A stretch of DNA of 6,696 bases from Desulfobacterales bacterium (lineage in GTDB: Bacteria > Desulfobacterota > DSM-4660 > Desulfatiglandales > B25-G16): contig JABXJZ010000077.1 of the NCBI GenBank assembly GCA_013375335.1, positions 1 to 6,696 of the forward strand, in the 5' to 3' direction. Under the pieces are notes generated by a model, which saw only the letters and a program-made list of their open reading frames with translations, had not been told where the DNA came from and did no database searches. The position numbers and the translations under genes were made by a program. Below are positions 1 to 5,204 of the stretch, piece after piece (the stretch's first letter is position 1; the number at the start of each line of letters is the position of its first letter).

Positions 1-269
1 CTCTCCCTCCTGGAACCAATCCTCTTTATCTCCTCTTCTATTATAGGTGCTGCAGCTGTCATGGCAGCTGCGGCACCAACGAGCTCGGGTAGCCAAAGCT
101 CCCCTTTGCCAAAGCCATCACCCACCTGTCTTATGGCCACTGTCATTACATCCAGGGCCTCAATGGGGTCTATTTGTTCCTGGACTGCCTTTTTTGCAAA
201 GTGTGCTGCCCCTTCTCCGTCGTATTCCACAATGGCCTTTTTTAGATTCTCGAGGACCTCAATACCCAT
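1..269 (-). CDS. Corrinoid (B12-binding) methyltransferase partner protein, N-terminal part, cut by the window edge
   Basis: Reading leftward from an ATG at 269, the frame stays open for 89 codons to base 1, so the 3' end is missing. The visible protein begins MGIEVLENLKKAIVEYDGEG and matches the helical cap domain that precedes the cobalamin-binding Rossmann domain in MtaC/MtbC/MttC-type corrinoid proteins. The most diagnostic stretch is residues 49-64 (VGDGFGKGELWLPELV), the family's usual VGDxFxxGExFLPELV signature. The cobalamin-ligating DxHxxG motif would lie beyond the edge and cannot be checked. By family knowledge the protein shuttles a methyl group between a substrate-specific methyltransferase and a second methyl acceptor, often tetrahydrofolate, in the cytoplasm. 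The start is supported by an AGGA Shine-Dalgarno about 8 bases upstream. The substrate cannot be told from this fragment. The gene is divergent from the HU gene. Confidence 0.85.
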   Translation of the reverse strand, partial: MGIEVLENLKKAIVEYDGEGAAHFAKKAVQEQIDPIEALDVMTVAIRQVGDGFGKGELWLPELVGAAAAMTAAAPIIEEEIKRIGSRRE

Positions 270-291
270 ATTCTTCTTCCTTAGAGGTCCA

Positions 292-320
292 TGACTATTT
301 GACCGTGATAGCAATGTCAA
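292..320 (-). promoter_or_regulatory. Possible promoter for the corrinoid-protein gene
   Basis: On the minus strand a perfect TTGACA (320-315) lies about 45 bases before the corrinoid-protein ATG. At 17 bases spacing the -10 position reads TAGTCA, a poor match, so the call rests almost entirely on the -35 box. The -35 box is also one arm of a short inverted repeat, TTGAC (299-303) with GTCAA (316-320), which could be an operator. This is weak evidence. Confidence 0.3.
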
Positions 321-455
321 GGGAATTGATACGAGGGAAAGGACGGCTGTTTGCACGCCTTGCGCGACTGATTGCCGCTTTCGCGTCCTAGTACCTACGC
401 AAAAAAGGGAGAAAAGCCCGCAGATGCCGATTCCGGGATGTGCTTTTGGCAATTT

Positions 456-484
456 TTGGCTTGAAATGTCCACAAAGTTCTAGT
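456..484 (+). promoter_or_regulatory. Weak candidate promoter for the HU gene
   Basis: TTGGCT (456-461) and TCTAGT (479-484) are separated by 17 bases, each matching the sigma-70 consensus at four of six positions. An overlapping alternative is TTGAAA (461-466) with AGTAAT (482-487) at 15 bases. Either would start transcription roughly 50 bases before the HU start codon. The rest of the divergent gap 270-542 shows no gene-like frame. Confidence 0.22.
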
Positions 485-542
485 AATGAAAGGGAGCGTT
501 GGCAAGGTAAGGGGTTTGCTCTTTCAAAGATAGGAGGGAAAG

Positions 543-812
543 ATGAATAAGGGTGATTTAGTCAACGAGGTAGCAAAGGTCGTCAGCACCAAGAAACAGG
601 CTCTGGCAGCGGTGGACTGTGTTTTTTCAACCATTACCAAGGCGTTGAAAAAGAGGGATACCGTCACACTGATTGGCTTCGGAACCTTCAGGGTGGGAGG
701 GAGGAAGGCCAGGAGAGGGAGACATCCACAGACTGGTGCGGAGATCACAATCCAGGCAAAGAGGGTCCCCAAGTTCGTTCCGGGCAAGGCCTTAAAGGAT
801 GCGGTGAAATAA
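543..812 (+). CDS. HU-family DNA-binding protein
   Basis: This 89-residue protein has the length and pattern of bacterial HU, a dimeric nucleoid protein that bends DNA and contributes to chromosome compaction, replication and recombination. The N-terminal helices begin MNKGDLVNEVAKVVSTKKQA. The turn GFGTF falls at 45-49, and the DNA-intercalating beta arm includes GRHPQTGAEI at 59-68, with the conserved proline at 62. The C-terminal KFVPGKALKDAV is also typical. The ATG at 543 follows AGGAGG (532-537) at 5 bases, an excellent ribosome binding site. The usual asparagine before the arm proline is histidine here (RHP in place of RNP), a mild variation. The gene is probably monocistronic, with an intrinsic terminator directly after it. 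HU and IHF share this fold. The length and arm favour an HU-like protein, but the subtype cannot be fixed by eye. Confidence 0.96.
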   Translation: MNKGDLVNEVAKVVSTKKQALAAVDCVFSTITKALKKRDTVTLIGFGTFRVGGRKARRGRHPQTGAEITIQAKRVPKFVPGKALKDAVK

Positions 813-834
813 TCGACATTCGCATCGGTTGAAT

Positions 835-876
835 AAAGCCCTCACGGAGGCTCACGTACCCCCATGAGGGCTTTTT
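835..876 (+). terminator. Rho-independent terminator after the HU gene
   Basis: AAAGCCCTCA (835-844) pairs perfectly over ten bases with TGAGGGCTTT (865-874), and the T run continues to 876. The loop is rather large, about 20 bases. The terminator lies 22 bases after the HU stop codon and 27 bases before the next gene's start. Confidence 0.88.
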
Positions 877-903
877 GATAAATGAAACAGGGGGTATGAC
901 AGG

Positions 904-1185
904 GTGACAGCCCGGATTGAGCTTATTCCAACCTTATCTCGCTGCATTGAAACAGTAGCTAAAAGGGAATACTGGAAGAATGTAGACGAATCTCTCAGAA
1001 ACAGAAAGGCCAATAGAAAACTCGAGGAGAGAATAGGGCTTCTGAGGTCCTTCCTCGAGTCTGCGGACTTTGGTACGCTCAGAAGACGATCGGAAAAGCA
1101 CCTCGTAGACGGAAAACGGGTAAAGTTCACCCTGTCCATTAAGGATGGAAAACAACGGTGTGAAATGACTGTGGAGAAGGCATAG
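904..1185 (+). CDS. Small basic protein of unknown function
   Basis: I do not recognise this 93-residue protein. It starts at a GTG (904) preceded by AGGGGG (889-894) at 9 bases. An in-frame TGA at 883 excludes any longer form, and the nearby ATG at 896 is out of frame and stops after three codons. The protein is rich in Lys, Arg and Glu, with no signal peptide or membrane segment, so it is probably cytoplasmic. Residues 1-70 look helical, with heptad-like leucines and isoleucines. The last 25 residues (KRVKFTLSIKDGKQRCEMTV) alternate as in a beta hairpin. Cysteines occur at about residues 14 and 86 only, so there is no metal-binding cluster. It is followed at 85 bases by the apbE-type gene on the same strand, with which it may be co-transcribed. 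Reality as a gene is supported by the ribosome binding site, composition and tight placement. The antisense frame over it lacks such support. Confidence 0.7.
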   Translation: MTARIELIPTLSRCIETVAKREYWKNVDESLRNRKANRKLEERIGLLRSFLESADFGTLRRRSEKHLVDGKRVKFTLSIKDGKQRCEMTVEKA

Positions 1186-1195
1186 GAGTGGAAAA

Positions 1196-1222
1196 ATGAA
1201 TGCGGCCGAAAAAATCTTGTAA
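1196..1222 (+). CDS. Eight-codon mini-ORF before apbE, possible leader peptide
   Basis: ATG at 1196 reads MNAAEKIL and stops at TAA (1220-1222). It has AGGAG (1184-1188) at 7 bases, a better ribosome binding site than that of apbE. The Shine-Dalgarno overlaps the TAG stop of the preceding small protein. It is in the same frame as apbE, 75 bases ahead of the apbE start, with only this TAA between them. It could be a translated leader, the relic of a longer start, or chance. There is no run of one amino acid and no alternative-hairpin pattern to suggest classical attenuation. Confidence 0.3.
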   Translation: MNAAEKIL

Positions 1223-1270
1223 TTGCCTGACCCGAGTGGTATAGACGGAAAGGCTTTTCTGGGGGACAAT

Positions 1271-2302
1271 ATGCGTGGAGAATCCAGGAGGGAGTTCCTG
1301 AAGGTCTCCGGTATTATTGGCCTTGGCCTGGCAGCATGCCCTATAGGGGCATCCTTGGCCGAGGCGGTAAAGTTTGACAGAGAACTCTACAAGGTCTCAA
1401 GGTCCAAGATAGGTATGGGGACAATAGTCTCCCTGACCGTTCTTGATGCCTCCAAGGACCATGCAGATGAAGCCATAGCTATCGCCTTTGAAGAGATAGA
1501 AAGACTGACCAGACTGATGAGCAGGTTTGACGCTACTACACCAGTTGCTCAGCTCAATCGAGAAGGACTTCTCAAGGACGCCCCTCCTGAACTCTCCTTT
1601 GTGATCAAACAATCCATGTATTACCACCAGATCAGCAGGGGGGTTTTTGAAATCACAGTGAAACCAGTCCTTGACCTATTTGTTCAGTCCTTTAGGGGGC
1701 CACACAAGGCCCTGCCAGATGATGAAAAGATTACCGAACTCTTGGAGCTCGTTGATACCACGCTAATCGCCCTTAGCCGAAACACCATAGCATTCAAAAG
1801 GGATGGCATGGGGATTACCGCAGATGGCATCGCCAAGGGCTTTATCGTGGATAAGGCTGTTGAAAAACTGATGAGGCGAGGTATAAGACATGCCCTTCTA
1901 AACGCCGGGGGCGATATCAGGACAATAGGTGACAGAGGGAATAACAGGCCCTGGAGAATAGCCGTCGAAGACCCATTCAAGGGCAAAAACTATCCCGCCT
2001 TGGTCGCCATCACGAACAGGGCCATTGCCACCTCTGGCAACTACGAGGTGTTCTTTGACAAGGAGAAGATCTTTCACCATATCGTTAACCCCAAGACCGG
2101 ACTCTCACCCCTCATTAATGCGAGCGTCTCTGTGCAGGCCCCGACGGCTATGGAGGCTGATGCCCTTTCGACCGCACTCTTTATCCTTGACCCAGCTCGA
2201 GGGACGAGATTAATAGACTCGCGTTCCCACTGCCAAAGCCTCATAGTCACTGGAGATGGGAGAAAAATTAGATCAACCGGATGGCATAGTATCAGAATAT
2301 AA
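1271..2302 (+). CDS. apbE: FAD:protein FMN transferase, ApbE family, Tat-exported
   Basis: The 343-residue product fits ApbE, which transfers FMN from FAD onto a Ser/Thr of exported flavoproteins such as RnfG, NqrC or related FMN-binding domains, in a metal-dependent reaction outside the cytoplasmic membrane. The N-terminus carries a twin-arginine signal, SRREFLKVSG at residues 5-14, then a hydrophobic stretch. LAAC at 20-23 could be a lipobox, and SLA at 28-30 could be a signal peptidase I site. Family motifs in order are: MGTIVSLTV (49-57), AFEEIERLTRLMSRFD (72-87), the GITADGIAKGFIVDKA block (181-196), NAGGDIRTIG (211-220), ATSGNYE (253-259), HHIVNPKTGLSP (269-280), and EADALSTALF (295-304) with the metal-binding aspartate at 297. 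The frame extends back to a TTG at 1223, but ATG 1271 is preferred: GGGGGA lies 4 bases upstream and the Tat motif then sits at the N-terminus. No flavoprotein target is visible in the window. It converges on dnaB. Confidence 0.93.
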   Translation: MRGESRREFLKVSGIIGLGLAACPIGASLAEAVKFDRELYKVSRSKIGMGTIVSLTVLDASKDHADEAIAIAFEEIERLTRLMSRFDATTPVAQLNREGLLKDAPPELSFVIKQSMYYHQISRGVFEITVKPVLDLFVQSFRGPHKALPDDEKITELLELVDTTLIALSRNTIAFKRDGMGITADGIAKGFIVDKAVEKLMRRGIRHALLNAGGDIRTIGDRGNNRPWRIAVEDPFKGKNYPALVAITNRAIATSGNYEVFFDKEKIFHHIVNPKTGLSPLINASVSVQAPTAMEADALSTALFILDPARGTRLIDSRSHCQSLIVTGDGRKIRSTGWHSIRI

Positions 2303-2432
2303 CCGCTTCCACATTAGTCCTGAACCGGAACTCCGGCCCGCATTAGTGTTTGGAACAAATGGAGGCGATTTCTGCCAAAGGGCGCGCTGTCTGGTCTTCA
2401 AAGATGGGCGATCTGAGATGCTTTGGGGTCGA
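2303..2432. other. Convergent gap between apbE and dnaB, no gene seen
   Basis: This is 130 bases between the stop codons of two converging genes. A small CCGG/CCGG hairpin at about 2325-2336 and a weak CAAAG/CTTTG pair (2399-2425) are present, but neither is followed by a T run on either strand. I therefore do not call a terminator. No supported reading frame lies here. Confidence 0.6.
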
Positions 2433-3800
2433 TTATCCCTCTACTAATTCATCCCTATAGTAGTTTTCGAATCTTGTATATTCTTCCCTAAATGTCAGAT
2501 TAATCTTGCCAGTTGGACCGTTCCTGTGTTTGGCAATAATAAGTTCCGCCTTTCCCCTGTTTTCCTCTGTCCGATTATAGAGTTCTTCCCTGTAGATAAA
2601 CAGGATCAGGTCTGCATCCTGTTCTATGGCACCTGATTCCCTCAGATCAGCTAATAGTGGTCTCTTATTGGGCCTGTCCTCAACCCTTCTGTTCAGCTGG
2701 GAAACTGCCACTACGGGAATATTCAGATCCTTTGCAAGTGCCTTCAAAGACCTCGATATATCAGAAATCTCCAGCTGCCTTGATTCAATCGACTTCTTGC
2801 TCTGCATTAATTGAAGATAATCAATAACTAGCAGGGATATATCAAATTTCTTTTTCAACCTCCTGGCCTTGGCCTTCAATTCGAGGGCTGAAAGCCCAGA
2901 GGAATCGTCAATGTATATAGGGAGCTCTGAGAGCCTGTTGGCAGAGTCCGTTAAGCGAAGGTAGTCATCATCCTGTAAAAATCCCCTCCTTAATTTTGAT
3001 GAATCTATGGTGGCATCTGCTCCCAAAAGCCTTATACCAAGCTGGAGCCTCGACATCTCAAGGGAGAATATGGCTACACCCAGCTCGCCATCAAGTGCAG
3101 CGTTATGCCCAATATTCAAGGCTAATGCCGTCTTACCCATGCTAGGCCTGCCCGCAATGATAATAAGATCAGAGGGCTGAAGGCCGGAGGTAAGATTGTC
3201 AAAATCGGTAAATCCAGTTGGAATACCCGTGATGGCGCTCCCTGGGGTTTTCTCTATTTTCTTGAAGCTCTCCTTGACAACCTCATTAAGGGGGTAAAAG
3301 CTTTGATCGATATCCCTCTCTGCTATCTCAAATATGGATTGCTCGGCTAAATCAAGGATCTCTTCAGTGTCATTGGTGGGCTGGAAACAGATTTCAGAGA
3401 TGTGGGAACACTGTTTTATTAAGTCTCTCCTTGTAGCTAAATCTTTGACGATTTCAGTATGATACATTATTCCAGCAGAGGTTGACGTTCCCTCCGCCAG
3501 AGAGGCCAAATATTCTGTTCCTCCCACCTTCTCCAGGGCATTCTTTTCCTTCAATACCTGAGAAAGTGTTATGAGATCGACCGGTTCATCCCTGTTATAT
3601 AAGGTGAGCATTCCTTCAAAGATGTGGGCATGGGCCTCTCTGTAAAAGTCCTCACCCGACAGGATGTCCACAACCTGGTTGAGTGCATCATTATTGATCA
3701 ATATCCCCCCCAATATGGCCTGTTCCGCCTCCAGATTGTGCGGAGGGACCTTATAGGTTGAATCCGTTATAGGTTCTTTTTTCTTGGGCATTAGGGCCAT
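2433..3800 (-). CDS. dnaB: Replicative DNA helicase DnaB
   Basis: The 455-residue product is the hexameric replicative helicase that unwinds DNA 5' to 3' on the lagging-strand template and recruits primase. The N-terminal DnaB domain runs about residues 18-125 (PPHNLEAEQAILGGIL at the start). A RecA-type motor follows, with Walker A GRPSMGKT (217-224), the FSLEMS motif with its glutamate (245-250), Walker B LLVIDYLQ (323-330), SQLNRR (367-372), DLRESGAIEQDAD (385-397) and the arginine-finger segment KHRNGPTG (424-431). Length is normal and there is no intein, although DnaB is a common intein host. The frame is open further upstream to TTG codons at 3830, inside rplI. ATG at 3800 is chosen because it sits one base past the rplI stop with AGAAGG about 6 bases before it. 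ATG 3791 is a second possibility. The placement suggests translational coupling to rplI. Confidence 0.98.
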   Translation of the reverse strand: MALMPKKKEPITDSTYKVPPHNLEAEQAILGGILINNDALNQVVDILSGEDFYREAHAHIFEGMLTLYNRDEPVDLITLSQVLKEKNALEKVGGTEYLASLAEGTSTSAGIMYHTEIVKDLATRRDLIKQCSHISEICFQPTNDTEEILDLAEQSIFEIAERDIDQSFYPLNEVVKESFKKIEKTPGSAITGIPTGFTDFDNLTSGLQPSDLIIIAGRPSMGKTALALNIGHNAALDGELGVAIFSLEMSRLQLGIRLLGADATIDSSKLRRGFLQDDDYLRLTDSANRLSELPIYIDDSSGLSALELKAKARRLKKKFDISLLVIDYLQLMQSKKSIESRQLEISDISRSLKALAKDLNIPVVAVSQLNRRVEDRPNKRPLLADLRESGAIEQDADLILFIYREELYNRTEENRGKAELIIAKHRNGPTGKINLTFREEYTRFENYYRDELVEG

Positions 3801-3801
3801 T

Positions 3802-4257
3802 TTAAGCCTTCTCTTCCTCTCTCTCAACAACTACCTTTATGGTGGCTTGGACCTCCGGGTGGAGTTTAATGGATACTTCAAACTCCCCAAGAGTCCTGAT
3901 TGGTTCATCGACAATAACCTTTCTTCTATCTACGACAATCCCCCCTTTCTCAAGTTCTTGAGCAATATCTCGGCCGGTCACGGACCCGAAAAGCCTGTCC
4001 TCCTCGCCGGCCTTTCGCCTCACAGTTACTACTATCTGCGAAAGCTTTTCCCTCGCTGTCTCAGCTGCCTCCTTATCTTTCATGCGCTCGGCCATTATCT
4101 TCTGTCTTGTCACCTCCAGGGCCTTTAAATTACCCTTATTGGCCTCAATCACAACGCCCTTGGGAATGAGATAATTCCTGGCATACCCCCTAGCTACATC
4201 TACGATATCTCCCTCAAGACCAAGGGGTTCAAAATCCTGCATCAATATGACCTTCAT
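3802..4257 (-). CDS. rplI: 50S ribosomal protein bL9
   Basis: The 151-residue product matches bL9, the elongated two-domain large-subunit protein near the L1 stalk that helps maintain translational fidelity. The N-terminal rRNA-binding domain is clear: MKVILMQDFEPLGLEGDIVD followed by GYARNYLIPKG at residues 24-34. A long central helix runs about 41-75, rich in Lys, Arg, Glu and Ala. The C-terminal domain includes RLFGSVTGRDIAQEL and KLHPEVQATIKVVV. The acidic-basic tail EREEEKA ends one base before dnaB. The nearest purine run, AGGGG, lies only 2 bases from the ATG. A stronger GGAGG (4280-4284) is 22 bases away with a small palindrome in between. Gene order rpsF-rpsR-rplI-dnaB is the common bacterial arrangement. 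Confidence 0.97.
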   Translation of the reverse strand: MKVILMQDFEPLGLEGDIVDVARGYARNYLIPKGVVIEANKGNLKALEVTRQKIMAERMKDKEAAETAREKLSQIVVTVRRKAGEEDRLFGSVTGRDIAQELEKGGIVVDRRKVIVDEPIRTLGEFEVSIKLHPEVQATIKVVVEREEEKA

Positions 4258-4264
4258 GTCCCCT

Positions 4265-4301
4265 CTCGAATTCGAGTTTCCTCCCTCCCCTGAGCTCAGG
4301 G
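4265..4301 (-). promoter_or_regulatory. rplI leader with two palindromes flanking the Shine-Dalgarno
   Basis: On the minus strand a 14-base perfect palindrome CCCTGAGCTCAGGG (4288-4301) is followed by a purine-rich GGGAGG (4280-4285) and then a 12-base perfect palindrome CTCGAATTCGAG (4265-4276), just before the rplI start at 4257. Folding of the second (four-base stem, AAUU loop) would shorten the 22-base gap between GGAGG and ATG to about 10. The sequence is seen directly. The translational role is inferred. Confidence 0.4.
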
Positions 4302-4333
4302 AATGGCCTCTCGGCTAAGTTTCCGAATCTTGA

Positions 4334-4480
4334 CTAGAGGAAAGGTGTGTTATTGCTCGGCCCGGAAAAGAGAAGTGCATCAAAACCAGCGGAGTAACAA
4401 GAAGACAAAATGAGGACCCACACCCAGACCAGCTCCCCGAGGCCCCCATAGATAAACCCGTCTACCTCAAAGACTACCTG
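4334..4480 (-). other. Open hydrophobic frame in the rpsR-rplI gap, possible gene remnant
   Basis: The 223-base gap 4258-4480 has no gene with a good start. Directly after the rpsR stop, in the same frame, 48 codons remain open to a TAG at 4334-4336. They read as strongly hydrophobic in the middle (LVWVWVLILSS) and lack a plausible ATG with a ribosome binding site. Many relatives have a membrane-protein gene (DUF2232/YybS-like) at this point in the cluster, so this may be a decayed trace of one or simply a leader. A 43-codon ATG frame (from 4449) overlaps it in another frame, without a ribosome binding site. Confidence 0.2.
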
Positions 4481-4750
4481 TTAGAATTCTCGATATTCTT
4501 TGGTCCTTACCTTTGCTGTAGTAAAAGGCAAAAGGGCAATATTGCGTGCTCTTTTTATGGCTAAAGCCAGCTGTCTTTGATGTCTGGCGCAGTTGCCAGA
4601 AATCCTCCTCGGTATAATCTTTCCCCTTTCGCTCGTAAAAACTGCGAGCGCATTTGGCTCCTTATAGTCGATCCTGAGGCTCGGATCAGCGCAGAATCGA
4701 CAGATCTTGTGCTTCACAAAGACCCTTCTGCCCCTATTATCAGCGGTCAT
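4481..4750 (-). CDS. rpsR: 30S ribosomal protein bS18
   Basis: The 89-residue product is bS18, which binds with bS6 to the 16S rRNA platform. Recognisable stretches are KICRFC (15-20), IDYKEPNAL (27-35), FTSERGKIIPRRISGNCARHQRQLALAIKRARNIALLPF (38-76). Cys17, Cys20, Cys54 and His57 form a CxxC plus CxxH set, so this looks like a zinc-ligand-bearing form of S18 rather than the cysteine-poor form. Zinc binding is inferred from the pattern. Its ATG overlaps the rpsF TGA in an ATGA junction, which indicates translational coupling and equal output of the bS6-bS18 partners. Confidence 0.97.
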   Translation of the reverse strand: MTADNRGRRVFVKHKICRFCADPSLRIDYKEPNALAVFTSERGKIIPRRISGNCARHQRQLALAIKRARNIALLPFTTAKVRTKEYREF

Positions 4751-5124
4751 TCTTCCTGCTCAGTTGATTGCTTAGGGCTCTCCTCCGTTGTATCTTCCCT
4801 TCCCTGCCGCTTACTTATTAAATCCTCTGGGTCAACGTCCTCACCCATCTTCACAGTCAGGTATTTTAGAACCCGATCGTCTAAATTTAGACCCCTCTCT
4901 AGCTCTTGCACCACTCCAGGAAGACCACAAAAATCCAGCACAACATAATAGCCCCGATCGAACTTCTTGACGTCGTAGGCCAATCTCCTCTTTCCCCACT
5001 CCTTTACGTTTACAGTGTGACCTTTTAGTTTCTTGATCAGATCCGAAAACTTCGTGACTACTTCCTTTAAGGAGTCCGCGTCAAGATTAGGATTAACAAT
5101 ATAAATAGTCTCGTACTGTCTCAT
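4747..5124 (-). CDS. rpsF: 30S ribosomal protein bS6
   Basis: The 125-residue product is bS6, partner of bS18 on the small-subunit platform. It starts MRQYETIYIVNPNLDADSLK, the family's usual first strand and helix, and continues through VKEWGKRRLAYDVKKFDRGYYVVLDF, typical of the ferredoxin-like fold. After about residue 95 it has an acidic, disordered-looking tail (GEDVDPEDL through STEQEE) like the variable tail of other bS6 proteins. The ATG at 5124 is preceded by GGAAGGAAGG about 11 bases upstream, a slightly long spacing. It is the first gene of the ribosomal cluster and follows a strong promoter in the 76-base gap after the ligase gene. The final codons overlap rpsR by four bases. Confidence 0.97.
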   Translation of the reverse strand: MRQYETIYIVNPNLDADSLKEVVTKFSDLIKKLKGHTVNVKEWGKRRLAYDVKKFDRGYYVVLDFCGLPGVVQELERGLNLDDRVLKYLTVKMGEDVDPEDLISKRQGREDTTEESPKQSTEQEE

Positions 5125-5156
5125 TGAACAGGGTGCCTTCCTTCCCTTTGCATTTG

Positions 5157-5170
5157 ATACCTTAAGGTAT
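5157..5170. repeat. 14-base perfect palindrome at the predicted rpsF transcription start
   Basis: ATACCTTAAGGTAT is its own reverse complement. It lies immediately downstream of the -10 box at 5176-5181, so it covers about +1 to +13 of the predicted transcript. It could be an operator, or in RNA a five-pair hairpin with a UUAA loop at the 5' end of the mRNA. Confidence 0.5.
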
Positions 5171-5175
5171 GGGTT

Positions 5176-5204
5176 TTTTTATCCCCGCCATTATGGATTG
5201 TCAA
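5176..5204 (-). promoter_or_regulatory. Sigma-70-type promoter of the rpsF-rpsR-rplI-dnaB cluster
   Basis: On the minus strand a perfect TTGACA (5204-5199) and TAAAAA (5181-5176, four of six) are separated by exactly 17 bases. Predicted start of transcription is near 5169, giving a leader of about 45 bases. The -35 box contains the TGA stop codon (5203-5201) of the upstream ligase gene. Inverted arms ATGGGTT (5169-5175) and AACCCAT (5203-5209) bracket the promoter. Confidence 0.72.

Noticed and set aside
934..1269. Minus-strand 111-codon frame over the small unknown protein
   Set aside because: There is no ribosome binding site at its start, and its composition is shadow-like. The sense frame has a good binding site and fits the gene order.
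1223..1270. A longer ApbE starting at TTG 1223
   Set aside because: It would place 16 extra residues before the Tat signal, uses a rare start and has no good ribosome binding site. ATG 1271 has GGGGGA upstream and gives a normal signal peptide.
2256..2447. Plus-strand 63-codon frame crossing the apbE and dnaB ends
   Set aside because: It overlaps both neighbouring coding ends and has no family resemblance.
2433..3800. An intein in DnaB
   Set aside because: All helicase motifs are contiguous and the length is normal at 455 residues.
3801..3830. A longer DnaB starting at a TTG inside rplI
   Set aside because: ATG 3800 lies right after the rplI stop with a suitable Shine-Dalgarno. The extra residues simply read the rplI tail in another frame and are not family-like.
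3784..4128. Plus-strand 114-codon frame over rplI
   Set aside because: It is the antisense of a confidently identified ribosomal protein gene, with no ribosome binding site of its own.
4577..4948. Plus-strand 123-codon frame over rpsR and rpsF
   Set aside because: It is antisense to two certain ribosomal protein genes. Its serine-rich composition is typical of a shadow frame.
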